64,000 nt of DNA from Streptomyces sp. Go-475 (GCF_003330845.1 NZ_CP026121.1:6677501-6741500), one strand, 5' to 3'; positions 1-9,235 are shown, counted from the first letter of the stretch. The notes: generated by a model not told the origin, from the letters alone. Made by a program: numbers and translations.

Positions 1-1496
1 AATCCCACGCCCAGGGGAGCGGTGTACTTCTCGTACGTCCGCCACGAGCCGTCCAGGACCGCGTGCAGCCCGGCCGCCGGTCCCGGCCCGAAGGTGAGCC
101 GGATCCACTCGTCGAGGACGGCACCCGGATCGGCGTCCGGCCGCCAGGCGAGCCGCCCGAAGGCGTACAGGTTGGCCTGGGCGAGCGGATGCCCCGTCCA
201 GAACGGGTCGTCACCGGCATTGGACACGGCGACCAGCCCGCCACGCGCCAACTCCCCGACGGACACGCCCTGTTCGAGCGGAAACCGCAGCACCTCACTC
301 CACATCGGCCCCAGCCAGCACACATGCCGCTGCTGCCCGGTGTACTCCTGGGTGGCCTGCAGCTCCACCGCGAGCCGGGTGCGCGGCATCGCGCCGATCA
401 GCGGCGAGACGGGCTCCCGCACCTGGAAGTCCATCGGCCCGTGCTTCACCTGGAGCACCGCGTTCGGGGCGAACTCCCCGTCCAGCGGCACGAAATGGTC
501 GTACGCGGCGCGCGCCCGGTCGGTCGTGCGGTCGCGCCAGTCCTGTCGGTGGTCGTAGACGAACGCCCGCCAGTGCACGGTGCCGCCGAACGGCTCCAGC
601 GCCGCCGCCAGCAGGTTGGCGCCGTCGGCGTGGCTGCGGCCGTACGCGAACGGCCCCGGCTGCCCCTCCGAGTCTGCCTTCACCACGTACCCGCCGAAGT
701 CGGGGATCGCCTCGTACACCCGCCGCGTCGCCTCGGCCCACCAGGCGCGCACGGCCGCGTCCAGCGGATCGGCCGTGGGCAGCCCACCGAGCAGGAGCGG
801 CGCGGCGAAGGAGACCGACAGGTGGGTGCGGATGCCGTACGGCCGCAACGCCCCGGCGATCGCGGCCACGTCACCGATCCGGTCGGTCAGCAGCCGCGCC
901 TCGGTCGCGTGCACGTTGACGTTGTTCACGGAGAGCGCGTTGATCCCGCACGCCGCCAGCAGCCTGCCGTACGCCCGCACCCGCTCCAGGTCGCCACGCG
1001 CCCGGCCGTCCTCCCAGAACAGCGAGCCACCCGCGTACCCGCGCTCCACCTGCCCCATGACCGGGTGCACGGCCACGTTGTCCCAGTGGTCGAGCATGCG
1101 CAGGGCGAGCGCGGGGCGGTGGACCTCGCGGACCCGCTCACCGGAGAAGGCGTCCTCGCCGAGCCGCACCACGTGGAACAGCCCGTACAGCAGCCCGCGC
1201 CCACCGGAGGCGGTGACGGTCGTCGTGCCGCCCTCGCGGGCGAGGGAGAAGCCCTCGTCGCCGGGTCCGTCCGCACCGAGGCCGAGGACCAGGTCGTACG
1301 GGCCGTCGTCCGACGCGTCGCGCACCACCCGGCCGCCGAACCGCCGGCAGGCCTCGGCCACCTCCCCGTGCACCGTCTCCACCAGCGGCCCCGATCCTCG
1401 GACCAGCGTCCGCCGCCCGCCGACCGCCCCGAACGCGGCGGGCGGCAGCCAGGCCGGGTCGACACCCTCGGGCAGGACGGGCACGGGAAGCGGCAT
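1..1496 (-). CDS. aguA: Alpha-glucuronidase, GH67 (C-terminus beyond window start)
   Basis: Releases 4-O-methyl-glucuronic acid from the non-reducing end of short xylo-oligosaccharides. No signal peptide is visible, so it probably acts in the cytosol on imported oligomers. The first 498 codons are present; roughly 190 residues are probably missing compared with the family. Seen in translation: WWAEATRRVYEA (252-263), VKADSEGQPGP with the likely acid E277, KHGPMDFQVREP (351-362) and ATQEYTG. D356 and E384 lie 28 residues apart, the same spacing as the catalytic pair of Bacillus GH67. The ATG at 1496 follows the GH92 stop by 20 bp on the same strand, so both are probably co-transcribed. The upstream GGGGGTC is only a weak ribosome site. 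Family assignment is secure; the symbol is by homology. Confidence 0.93.
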   Translation of the reverse strand, partial: MPLPVPVLPEGVDPAWLPPAAFGAVGGRRTLVRGSGPLVETVHGEVAEACRRFGGRVVRDASDDGPYDLVLGLGADGPGDEGFSLAREGGTTTVTASGGRGLLYGLFHVVRLGEDAFSGERVREVHRPALALRMLDHWDNVAVHPVMGQVERGYAGGSLFWEDGRARGDLERVRAYGRLLAACGINALSVNNVNVHATEARLLTDRIGDVAAIAGALRPYGIRTHLSVSFAAPLLLGGLPTADPLDAAVRAWWAEATRRVYEAIPDFGGYVVKADSEGQPGPFAYGRSHADGANLLAAALEPFGGTVHWRAFVYDHRQDWRDRTTDRARAAYDHFVPLDGEFAPNAVLQVKHGPMDFQVREPVSPLIGAMPRTRLAVELQATQEYTGQQRHVCWLGPMWSEVLRFPLEQGVSVGELARGGLVAVSNAGDDPFWTGHPLAQANLYAFGRLAWRPDADPGAVLDEWIRLTFGPGPAAGLHAVLDGSWRTYEKYTAPLGVG

Positions 1497-1516
1497 GAGA
1501 CCCCCAACTCATGTGA

Positions 1517-4500
1517 TCAGCCGAGCAGTTCGACCTCCGCCAGCGTCGCCTCGCTGTCGAGGACCAGGCGGTACCTCTCGTACGTACCCGGCGACCTCAC
1601 CGAGAACGCGCGGGTCTGCCGGTCCCAGGCGAAGGACTCCCCGGAGCGCCGGTCCAGCGTCCGCCAGGTCTCACCGTCCGGGGAGCCCTGGAGCGTCCAG
1701 CCGGCCGGTGCCTTCGCCCGGTCCGCCGACGACGTCAGGGTGTACTGGACGGCCTTCGCACCCTCGCGGACCGGCAGGTCCACGGACGTCACCGCCGCGT
1801 CCGTCGCCGACGTGTCGTCGAACAGGGCGCCCTCACCCTTCAGCAGGTCCGCCCGGGGCGTGGGCACCTCGTCGTCCTGGGTGATCGACACGGGTGCGGC
1901 ATCCTCGCCCGTGCCCCACGACGACGGCCTCGGACCCATGTCGAACTCCAGGACACCACCCTTGGCGACCAGCGAATGCGGCAGCGAAGTCTTCGACCAC
2001 GCACGGCCGTTGACCTTCAGCCCCTGCACGTAGACGTTCCTCACGCTGTTGCGCGGCGCCCTCACCACCAGCTCGCGCCCGTTCTCCAGGTGCACGGTCG
2101 CCTTGGTGAACAGGGGCGAGCCGATCGCGTACTCACCGCTGCCCATCACCAGGGGGTAGAAGCCGAGCGCGGAGAACAGGAACCAGGCCGACTGCTCCCC
2201 GTTGTCCTCGTCACCGTGGTAGCCCTGCCCGATCTCGCTGCCGGTGTACAGCCGCGACAGCACCTCGCGGACGTTCTGCTGCGTCTTCCAGGGCCGCCCG
2301 GCCGCGTCGTACATGTACAGGGCGTGGTGGGCGACCTGGTTGGAGTGCCCGTACATGCCCATCCGCACGTCCCGCGCCTCGGTCATCTCGTGGATGACAC
2401 CACCGTAGGAGCCGACGAACTCGGGGGAGGCCGTCTCCGGGGTGGAGAGGTACTCGTCGAGCTTGTCACCGAGGCCCTTGCGCCCGCCGTACAGGTTGGC
2501 CAGGCCCCGGCTGTCCTGCGGAGCGGTGAAGGCGTACCCCCACCCGTTCGTCTCGGTGTAGTCGTGACCCCACACCCGCGGGTCGTACTCCGCCGCCTCG
2601 ACCCGCCAGTCGCCCTTCGCGTCACGGCCCTGGAAGAACCCGGCCTTCTCGTCGAAGAGGTTCACGTAGTCGCGGGCCCGGTCCAAAAAGTACTCCGACT
2701 CCTCCTGGTAGCGCCGCTCACCGGTCTCCTCGTACAGCTTGAGGCCCATGCGGGAGATGCCGTAGTCGTTGAGGTAGCCCTCCAGCGCCCAGGACAGGCC
2801 CTCGTGGGTCTCGGTGCTCGTGTAGCCGAGGAAGGGGGAGGTGGCCATGCCCTTGCGGCCGACGCCCGAGTTCGGCGGGACGACCGTCGCGTTCTTCACG
2901 GCCGCCTCGTACGCCGCCTTCGCGTCGAAGCCGACGCCCTTGACGTACGCGTCCGCGAACGCCACGTCCGAGGAGGTGCCCGTCATCAGGTCCGCGTAGC
3001 CGGGGGAGGACCAGCGCGAGGTCCAGCCGCCGTCCTTGTACTGCTGCACGAACCCGTCGACCAGCTCACCCGCCCGCGACGGGGTCAGGAACGCGTACGC
3101 GGGCCACGTCGTCCGGTAGGTGTCCCAGAAACCGTTGTTGACGTACACCTTGCCGTCGACGATCTTCGCGCCCGTGTGCGTCGGGGTGTCCGGGTTCGGC
3201 ATGGGGGAGAACGGCGAGGCGTACCGGTACTCCCCACCGACCTTCTCGAACCCGGAGTTCGGGTACAGGTACAGCCGGTACAGGCTGGAGTACAGCGTCG
3301 TCAGCTGGTCGGGCGTCGCGCCCTCCACCTCGACCTTGCCGAGCAGCCGGTCCCACTGCCGCTGGGCGCTCCTCTTCACCGCCTCGAAGGACCGGCCCTC
3401 CGGGATCTCCTGGCGGAGGTTGTCCCTGGCCTGGTCGAGGCTGATGAGCGAGGTCGCCAGGCGCAGGGTGACGGTCCGGTCGTCGGCCTCGAAGCGCAGA
3501 TAGCCCTTGACGCCGCTGGAGTCCCCGTCGGTGACCGGCTTGTCGAACTCGCCGTACACGAACAGCCGGGTCGCACCCGTCGACAGCCCGGACTTCACGT
3601 CCGAGAAGCCGGTGACGACCCCGTGCTCCTGGTCGAGCGTGAGCCCCGCCTGGTCGGTCACATTGTCGAACAGGACGCTCGTGTCATCGCCCGGGTAGGT
3701 GAAGCGCAGGGCCGCCGCGTGATCGGTCGGCGCCATCTCGGCCTTCAGCCCGTTCTCGAACCGCACCCCGTAGTAGTAGGGCCGCGCGGTCTCGTTCTCG
3801 TGCCGGAAGGCCAGCTCCCGCGCCTCCCGCCCGTACGCCGGGGTTCCGTCGGCCACGGACGGCATCACCTGGAAGGTCTGCCGGTCACCCATCCAGGGAC
3901 TCGGCTCGTGGCTCGCGCTGAACGCCTGGATCGTCGGCAGGTTGTCCGCGTTGTTCGCTCGCGCGTAGTCGTACAGCCAGCTCAGCGAACCCGCGTTGGT
4001 CACCGGGGTCCAGAAGTTGAAGCCGTGCGGCACGGCCGTCGCCGGGAAGTTGTTGCCCCGCGAGAAACCGCCGCTGGAGTGGGTGCCGCGCGTGGTCACC
4101 GCGTAGTCCGACAGGTGCGCCTTCGACCGCTCGGGAGCGACGGACTCGATGCTCACGTCGTCCAGCCACCCCCGGAACTTCGCCGGCCCCTTCGGCGAGT
4201 CGTACGCCACCAGGATCCGGTCCACGGTCTTCCCGGCGGCCACCGACCCGATCCGCGACACGACGTTGTTCCACTGGTTGACGTAGAGGATCTTCGCCGC
4301 GCCCTGCCCCCGCGGGGTCAGCGGGAAGCCGTGCTGGTCGGTGGCGCGCAGCTCGCTCAGCTGGGTGCCGTCGGTGAAGACGAGGTCGACGGAGACGTTC
4401 GTCGCGTCGTAGTCGAGGTCACCGTCCGCCATCGACGGGAAGATCCGGTACGACAACCGTGTGTTCCGGCCGACGGCCACGTTCACGTCGAACACCCTGT

Positions 4501-5314
4501 TGTACGAGTACGCCCGCCCGTCGGCGATGTGCCGGCCGGCGTACCGCAGGGCCCGCTTTCCGGTGAACCCGGCGCCCGCCTTGGCGGTGGGGGAGCCGCT
4601 CGGGCCGCGGTCGACGAGGGAGAGCATGTCCTGCGGGACGGGCCCGGCACCGCCGCCGGTGGACAGCTGGAGGTCGGCGAGCTGGAGGATGTCGCCGCCG
4701 TTGTTGCCGGTGACCTCGAGCCGGAAGTGCCGGTACTCGGCGGGCTCCGCCAGGTCGTACGTCTTCGTCTGGAACCGCTCGGCGAAGGATTCACCCGTGC
4801 GGGTGTCGAGGGTCTTCCAGTCCGTGCCGTCGGCCGAGCCCTTCAGGGTCCAGTCCGCGGGGTCGCGCTCGTCGTGGTCGTTGGCCGACGTCAGCGCGTA
4901 ACGCACGAGTTCGACCGGCTTGTCCAGGTCCAACTCGGCCCAGCCGGTGGGCTCAAAGGTGAGCCACTTGGTGCTCGGCTCGCCGTCGACGAGGTTCTCC
5001 TTCACCTCGCCGCCACCGGTGTTCTCGGCACTGGCCCGGACGTCCGTGACCTGATCCGTCACATTGCCCGGTATGCCGCTGCTGTAGCCGCCGTCCACGC
5101 CCGAGGCCCGCTTGCCGCCGTCCGGGGCGGTGTCGACGGTGTTCTGCCAGTCCGGAACCGGGTCATCCGCCTCGAAGGAGGACGCGAACTTCCGGTCGGG
5201 GGCCTCGGGGACTTCGGGCAGTGCGACCGCAACGCCCTGTGAACTCAGGGCCAAAGCGAGGGCGGTCGCCGACACGACCGCCGCACCCCATCTGTGCCGA
5301 GCTTTCCGCTGCAT
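1517..5314 (-). CDS. Secreted GH92 alpha-mannosidase with discoidin-type domains
   Basis: Exo-acting alpha-1,2-mannosidase (calcium-dependent in the family) trimming mannose from mannan or high-mannose glycans outside the cell. Protein of 1265 aa. The ATG at 5314 is chosen because it has an AGGGAGG ribosome site and opens a Sec signal (MQRKARHRWGAAVV..., hydrophobic to about residue 31). An F5/8 type C (discoidin, CBM32-like) domain lies at about 90-220, the GH92 catalytic region at about 395-1140 with GYHGDEDNGEQSAW at 1031-1044, and a second partial discoidin-like segment covers about the last 90 residues. The frame stays open upstream to 5569, but that part covers the promoter and operator and has no signal peptide. 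Downstream partner is the GH67 gene. Exact linkage specificity is not readable from sequence. Confidence 0.93.
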   Translation of the reverse strand: MQRKARHRWGAAVVSATALALALSSQGVAVALPEVPEAPDRKFASSFEADDPVPDWQNTVDTAPDGGKRASGVDGGYSSGIPGNVTDQVTDVRASAENTGGGEVKENLVDGEPSTKWLTFEPTGWAELDLDKPVELVRYALTSANDHDERDPADWTLKGSADGTDWKTLDTRTGESFAERFQTKTYDLAEPAEYRHFRLEVTGNNGGDILQLADLQLSTGGGAGPVPQDMLSLVDRGPSGSPTAKAGAGFTGKRALRYAGRHIADGRAYSYNRVFDVNVAVGRNTRLSYRIFPSMADGDLDYDATNVSVDLVFTDGTQLSELRATDQHGFPLTPRGQGAAKILYVNQWNNVVSRIGSVAAGKTVDRILVAYDSPKGPAKFRGWLDDVSIESVAPERSKAHLSDYAVTTRGTHSSGGFSRGNNFPATAVPHGFNFWTPVTNAGSLSWLYDYARANNADNLPTIQAFSASHEPSPWMGDRQTFQVMPSVADGTPAYGREARELAFRHENETARPYYYGVRFENGLKAEMAPTDHAAALRFTYPGDDTSVLFDNVTDQAGLTLDQEHGVVTGFSDVKSGLSTGATRLFVYGEFDKPVTDGDSSGVKGYLRFEADDRTVTLRLATSLISLDQARDNLRQEIPEGRSFEAVKRSAQRQWDRLLGKVEVEGATPDQLTTLYSSLYRLYLYPNSGFEKVGGEYRYASPFSPMPNPDTPTHTGAKIVDGKVYVNNGFWDTYRTTWPAYAFLTPSRAGELVDGFVQQYKDGGWTSRWSSPGYADLMTGTSSDVAFADAYVKGVGFDAKAAYEAAVKNATVVPPNSGVGRKGMATSPFLGYTSTETHEGLSWALEGYLNDYGISRMGLKLYEETGERRYQEESEYFLDRARDYVNLFDEKAGFFQGRDAKGDWRVEAAEYDPRVWGHDYTETNGWGYAFTAPQDSRGLANLYGGRKGLGDKLDEYLSTPETASPEFVGSYGGVIHEMTEARDVRMGMYGHSNQVAHHALYMYDAAGRPWKTQQNVREVLSRLYTGSEIGQGYHGDEDNGEQSAWFLFSALGFYPLVMGSGEYAIGSPLFTKATVHLENGRELVVRAPRNSVRNVYVQGLKVNGRAWSKTSLPHSLVAKGGVLEFDMGPRPSSWGTGEDAAPVSITQDDEVPTPRADLLKGEGALFDDTSATDAAVTSVDLPVREGAKAVQYTLTSSADRAKAPAGWTLQGSPDGETWRTLDRRSGESFAWDRQTRAFSVRSPGTYERYRLVLDSEATLAEVELLG

Positions 5315-5339
5315 CAACGGGTACCCTCCCTGCGCAGTG

Positions 5340-5351
5340 GACAACGTTGTC
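5340..5351. promoter_or_regulatory. Palindromic operator upstream of GH92 gene
   Basis: Perfect 12-bp palindrome GACAACGTTGTC, 25 bp upstream of the GH92 start and just downstream of its candidate promoter. Size and symmetry fit a LacI- or ROK-type operator. No regulator gene is adjacent, so the cognate protein is unknown. Confidence 0.55.
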
Positions 5352-5371
5352 ACCTTCGATGCGCAAGGACC

Positions 5372-5401
5372 AGTAGTTGCCCAAGTGGTGAGAGGTGTCA
5401 A
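5372..5401 (-). promoter_or_regulatory. Candidate promoter of the GH92-GH67 operon
   Basis: On the minus strand a perfect -35 TTGACA (5401-5396) is followed after 18 bp by ACTACT (5377-5372), a weak -10. The predicted transcript start falls about 15 bp before the GACAACGTTGTC palindrome, so a bound repressor would block elongation or clearance. Confidence 0.4.
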
Positions 5402-5524
5402 GGGTGTTGCCTGTGGCATTCGGGGGCGACGACGGGGATTTTTCCGCCGGAGAACACACAGGCCGCTCATACTTCCGCGAGGTCTCAACTCGGATAAGAC
5501 CCACGGCCAACCTTGTGTTCGATC

Positions 5525-5557
5525 TTGATCCGCTGGCGGGAAGTGGACTATACCTGT
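5525..5557 (+). promoter_or_regulatory. ngcE promoter overlapped by a DasR-like (dre) site
   Basis: AGTGGACTATACCTGT at 5542-5557 matches the DasR consensus A(G/C)TGGTCTAGACCA(G/C)T at 13 of 16 positions. A possible -35 TTGATC (5525-5530) and an 18-bp spaced -10 TATACC (5549-5554) place the dre directly over the -10. DasR is the GlcNAc-responsive GntR repressor of chitin and aminosugar genes in Streptomyces, which fits the transporter downstream. The predicted leader before the ATG is about 160 nt. Confidence 0.6.
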
Positions 5558-5580
5558 CGGACGCTTCACACGATCCGCAC

Positions 5581-5629
5581 GTCAGCGACCGTACGTCAGC
5601 GCCCGTCAGCGCCCGCATGTCAGCACCCG
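5581..5629 (+). repeat. Short GTCAGC direct repeats in the ngcE leader
   Basis: Four near-identical decamers of the form GTCAGC(G/A)(C/A)CC begin at 5581, 5595, 5605 and 5619, inside the predicted 5' leader of ngcE. They could bind a protein or be slippage products. No function is known to me. Confidence 0.45.
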
Positions 5630-5720
5630 CACTTTCCTGCACGACCCAGCTTGACCCGATCGCGGTGCCGGGAAGGATCCGGTTCACCGCCTGAGTCCTG
5701 GAGAAGGCGAGGACTTGAGC

Positions 5721-7175
5721 ATGGGATCCACTTCCGCCGAGAACCACGGCACCGAGGGTGTCGGCCGCCGTGATCTGATCAAACGGTCCGCCGCGCTCGG
5801 GCTGATCTCCGTCCCCACCATGAGTTTCCTGTCCGCCTGCGCCAGCAGCGGCGGCGGCGACAGCGGGGACAAGGCCAAGGCCGGCAAGAAGACCGAGAAG
5901 AACCCGCTCGGCGTCAACGACACCGCGGGCATGGAATTCGTGCTGTTCGACGGTGGTTTCGGCAAGGAGTACGCCGAGGACGCCGTGAAGATCTACGAGA
6001 AGAACTTCCCCAAGGTGAAGGTGAAGTTCTCCGCCACCCAGAAGATCCAGTCCACGCTCCAGCCCCGCTTCAACCAGGGCACCCCGCCGGACCTCATCGA
6101 CAACTCCGGCGCCGAGCAGATGGACATGGGCGTCCTCGCGAGCAAGCAGCAGCTCACCGACCTCACCCCGCTGCTGGACGCCCCGTCCTACGACGACCCG
6201 GCCAAGAAGGTCCGCGACACGCTGCGCCCCGGCATCGTGGAGATGGGCCAACTCGACGGCGACCCGGTCTGGATCATGTACTACGCCTACACCGTCTACG
6301 GCGTCTGGTACTCGCGGAAGGCCCTCGACTCGCTCGACGAGCAGTACCCGGAGACCTGGGACCAGATGCTCGCGGTCTGCGAGAAGGCCAAGAAGAAGGG
6401 CATGGCGGGCTGGACGTACGCGGGCAAGTACCCGTACTACCTCCCCTTCTCGCTCTATCCGATGATCGGCAAGGTCGGCGGCCGCGAGGTCCTCGACGCC
6501 ATCGACAACCTGGAGCCGAACGCCTGGAAGCACCCGGCCGTCAAGGCCTGCTTCGACGCGTACTACGAGCTCTACAAGAAGGGCTACGTCCTCAAGGGCA
6601 CCCCGGGCCTGGACCACATCCAGTCGCAGACCGCCTGGGCCGAGGGCAAGGCGCTGTTCATCCCGAACGGCTCCTGGGTGGAGAACGAGTCGGCCAACGT
6701 CATCCCGGAGGACTTCGACCTCGCGGTCTCCGCGCCCACCGGCATCGACTCCTCCGACAAGCTGCCCTTCGGCACGATCTGGGCCTCCGGCGGCGAGCCG
6801 TTCATCGTCCCGGCCAAGGCGAAGAACGCCGAGGGCGGCATGGAACAACTGCGCATCATGCTCAGTGAGGCGTCGTCGAAGAACTTCACCAGCAAGGTGA
6901 AGTCACTGACCGCGTACAACGGCGGCACCGACGGCATCACCCTCACCCCCGGTCTGAAGTCGGGCGTCGCGGCCCTGGAAAAGGCCGGCGAGAACGTGGT
7001 GAACCCCCGAATGCAGGACTGGTACGTGCAGTTGCAGAAGGAGAAGATCGGCGTCTCCGGCCTGGGCGAGATGATGGCCGGCCGCCTCACCCCCGCCGAG
7101 GCCATCAAGAAGATCCAGGCCTACGCCGACGAGACCGCCAAGGACACGTCGATCAAGCACTACAAACACCAGTAA
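5721..7175 (+). CDS. ngcE: NgcE-type sugar-binding lipoprotein (ABC transporter)
   Basis: Substrate-binding lipoprotein of a family 1-type sugar ABC importer. NgcE homologues bind N-acetylglucosamine and/or N,N'-diacetylchitobiose. Length 484 aa. ATG 5721 is preferred over TTG 5715 because GGCGAGG sits 8-9 nt upstream. The N-terminus combines a Tat motif (GRRDLIKR, arginines 16-17) with a lipobox LSAC, lipidated cysteine 40. The mature part is a typical extracellular solute-binding protein. It is followed by the two permease genes; no ATPase is present, so a shared MsiK-type ATPase is inferred. A dre-like site lies upstream, predicting DasR control. The assignment rests on the recalled N-terminus of S. 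coelicolor SCO6005 and on context; the precise ligand is inferred. Confidence 0.85.
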   Translation: MGSTSAENHGTEGVGRRDLIKRSAALGLISVPTMSFLSACASSGGGDSGDKAKAGKKTEKNPLGVNDTAGMEFVLFDGGFGKEYAEDAVKIYEKNFPKVKVKFSATQKIQSTLQPRFNQGTPPDLIDNSGAEQMDMGVLASKQQLTDLTPLLDAPSYDDPAKKVRDTLRPGIVEMGQLDGDPVWIMYYAYTVYGVWYSRKALDSLDEQYPETWDQMLAVCEKAKKKGMAGWTYAGKYPYYLPFSLYPMIGKVGGREVLDAIDNLEPNAWKHPAVKACFDAYYELYKKGYVLKGTPGLDHIQSQTAWAEGKALFIPNGSWVENESANVIPEDFDLAVSAPTGIDSSDKLPFGTIWASGGEPFIVPAKAKNAEGGMEQLRIMLSEASSKNFTSKVKSLTAYNGGTDGITLTPGLKSGVAALEKAGENVVNPRMQDWYVQLQKEKIGVSGLGEMMAGRLTPAEAIKKIQAYADETAKDTSIKHYKHQ

Positions 7176-7217
7176 CAGCACCGGAAACCCATTTTCCGCA
7201 ACGGCACCGGAGTGGCG

Positions 7218-8144
7218 ATGCAGCACGGCAAGTACCGGTTCATCGTGGGCTTCCTCGCGCTGCCCCTGGGACTGTACGCGCTCTTCGTGATCTGGCCGTT
7301 CATCCAGTCCATCTACTACTCGTTCACGGACTGGACCGGCCTGAGTCCCGAATTCGAGATGGTCGGTTTCGACAACTACAGCCGGATGCTCGACGACGAG
7401 ATCTTCTGGAAGTCGTTGCAGCACAGCCTGCTGTTCGCGCTCCTGCTGCCGGTGGTGACGATCAGTCTGGCGCTGTTCTTCGCATTCATGATCAACGTAG
7501 GCGGAAGAAAGCGGAGGAACGGCCCGGCCATCACCGGCGTCCGCGGCTCCTCCTTCTACAAGATCGTCTACTTCTTCCCGCAGGTCCTCTCGATCGCCAT
7601 CGTCGCGCTGCTGTTCGCGTTCGCGTACAACCCGGACAGCGGCGCGATCAACTCGGTCCTGCGCGGCATCGGCCTCGACAACGTCCAGCCGCTGTGGCTG
7701 GGCGACCCCGATCTGGCCCTCTGGGCGGTGATGGCGGTCCTCGTCTGGTCGACGGTCGGCTTCTTCGTCGTCCTCTTCTCCGCGGGCATGGCCTCCATCC
7801 CGGCGGAGATGTACGAGGCGGCGCTCCTGGACGGCGCGAACCGCTTCACCACGTTCTTCCGGGTCACCCTGCCCCTCCTCTGGGACACGGTGCAGTCCGG
7901 CTGGGTCTACATGGGCATCCTCGCCCTGGGCGCCGAGTCGTTCGCGGTCGTGCAGATCATGACGACCGGGCCGGGCGGTCCCGACTACTCGACCACCGTC
8001 ATGGTCCTGTACGTGTACCAGAAGGCGTTCCGGGACGGGCAGGCCGCCTACGCCACCACCATCGGTGTCGCCCTGCTCGTCGTCACGCTGGCCTTCGCCG
8101 CCGTGGTGATGCGGCTGGGCCGTCGCGAGCGGCTGGAGTACTGA
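7218..8144 (+). CDS. ngcF: Sugar ABC transporter permease, NgcF type
   Basis: Inner-membrane permease, 308 aa, about six membrane segments, beginning MQHGKYRFIVGFLALPLGLY. It carries the MalF-type cytoplasmic EAA loop (EMYEAALLDGANRFTTFF), which contacts the ATPase. ATG 7218 is chosen over GTG 7212 because GGAG at 7209-7212 gives a 5-nt spacing. It lies 42 bp after ngcE and 5 bp before ngcG, an evident operon. Partners are NgcE, NgcG and, by inference, MsiK. Confidence 0.85.
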   Translation: MQHGKYRFIVGFLALPLGLYALFVIWPFIQSIYYSFTDWTGLSPEFEMVGFDNYSRMLDDEIFWKSLQHSLLFALLLPVVTISLALFFAFMINVGGRKRRNGPAITGVRGSSFYKIVYFFPQVLSIAIVALLFAFAYNPDSGAINSVLRGIGLDNVQPLWLGDPDLALWAVMAVLVWSTVGFFVVLFSAGMASIPAEMYEAALLDGANRFTTFFRVTLPLLWDTVQSGWVYMGILALGAESFAVVQIMTTGPGGPDYSTTVMVLYVYQKAFRDGQAAYATTIGVALLVVTLAFAAVVMRLGRRERLEY

Positions 8145-8149
8145 CGCAG

Positions 8150-9073
8150 ATGAAGACGACCGAAACCCCCGCTCCCCTCCCGGCCGAGTCCGGCGCGCCG
8201 ATCACGAAGGCGGACACACCACCGCCGGCGCCCCCGAAGGAGAAGAAAGAGGGCACGGTCCTCAACGTCTTCTCCCACGGCGTCCTCGTCATCTGGGCGG
8301 TCATGGTGGTCATGCCGCTGCTCTGGGCGGTCATGACGTCCTTCAAGGACGACCGCTCCATCTTCGGCTCGCCCTGGTCGCTCCCCGACTCCCTGCACTT
8401 CGACAACTGGTCGCGGGCGTGGACCCAGGCCAACATGAGCGACTACTTCCTCAACACGGTCCTGGTGGTGGGCGGTTCGCTCATCGGCACGCTCGTCCTC
8501 GGCTCGATGGCGGCCTACGTCCTGGCCCGCTTCGACTTCCCGGGCAACCGGTTCATCTACTACCTGTTCATCGGCGGCATGAGTTTCCCGATCATGCTCG
8601 CGCTGGTCCCGCTGTTCTACGTCGTGAACAACATGGGCCTGCTGAACACCATCCACGGCCTGATCCTGGTCTACATCGCGTACTCGCTGCCGTTCACGGT
8701 GTTCTTCCTGACGGCGTTCTTCCGCACGCTGCCGACGTCCATCGCGGAAGCGGCCTTCGTCGACGGGGCGTCCCACAGCCGTACGTTCTTCCAGATCATG
8801 CTCCCCATGGCCAAGCCGGGCCTGGTCAGCGTCGGCATCTTCAACTTCCTGGGCCAGTGGAACCAGTACATGCTCCCCACGGTCCTCAACACGGACCCCG
8901 ACCAGCGGGTCCTCACCCAGGGCCTGGTCCAGCTGGCGGTGAGCCAGGGCTACAAGGGCGACTGGTCGGGCCTGTTCGCGGGCTTGGTGATGGCGATGCT
9001 GCCGGTGCTCGCGGCGTACGTCATCTTCCAGCGGCAGGTGGTGCAGGGCTTGACGGCGGGCGCGCTGAAGTAG
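8150..9073 (+). CDS. ngcG: Sugar ABC transporter permease, NgcG type
   Basis: Second permease, MalG family, 307 aa. A proline-rich cytoplasmic N-tail (about 1-40) precedes six membrane segments. The EAA loop reads SIAEAAFVDGASHSRTFF. The ATG lies 5 bp after the ngcF stop, so translation is probably coupled; the frame remains open upstream but that part overlaps ngcF. It is the last gene of the operon and is followed by a stem-loop. Confidence 0.85.
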   Translation: MKTTETPAPLPAESGAPITKADTPPPAPPKEKKEGTVLNVFSHGVLVIWAVMVVMPLLWAVMTSFKDDRSIFGSPWSLPDSLHFDNWSRAWTQANMSDYFLNTVLVVGGSLIGTLVLGSMAAYVLARFDFPGNRFIYYLFIGGMSFPIMLALVPLFYVVNNMGLLNTIHGLILVYIAYSLPFTVFFLTAFFRTLPTSIAEAAFVDGASHSRTFFQIMLPMAKPGLVSVGIFNFLGQWNQYMLPTVLNTDPDQRVLTQGLVQLAVSQGYKGDWSGLFAGLVMAMLPVLAAYVIFQRQVVQGLTAGALK

Positions 9074-9140
9074 TCCGGGCCGGTTTCTCCACCGCCGGGT
9101 GGACCCGCAACCCGGCGAACGGGGTGCCGCTGCGTCCACC

Positions 9141-9161
9141 CGTGCCGCCCCTAGCGGCACG
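9141..9161 (+). terminator. Stem-loop after ngcG
   Basis: CGTGCCGC / GCGGCACG, an 8-bp perfect stem with a 5-nt loop, 68 bp after the ngcG stop. No U tract follows, as is common in Streptomyces. Confidence 0.5.
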
Positions 9162-9235
9162 ATGGCCCGCAGCCGAGCGGGATGGGCGGCCCGCGGCTAA
9201 GCGCGATGGACGGCCGGCAGCCAACCGGGACGGGT

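Noticed and set aside
63..2033. Plus-strand open frame opposite GH67
   Set aside because: Shadow of the GH67 gene, whose catalytic motifs are all on the minus strand.
1976..5242. Plus-strand open frame of 1088 codons opposite the GH92 gene
   Set aside because: Composition is Val/Arg/Leu-rich shadow sequence; the opposite strand has the GH92 motifs, signal peptide and ribosome site.
5384..5399. A second DasR-like site (AGTGGTGAGAGGTGT region)
   Set aside because: Only the left half resembles the consensus; the right half lacks the ACCA arm.
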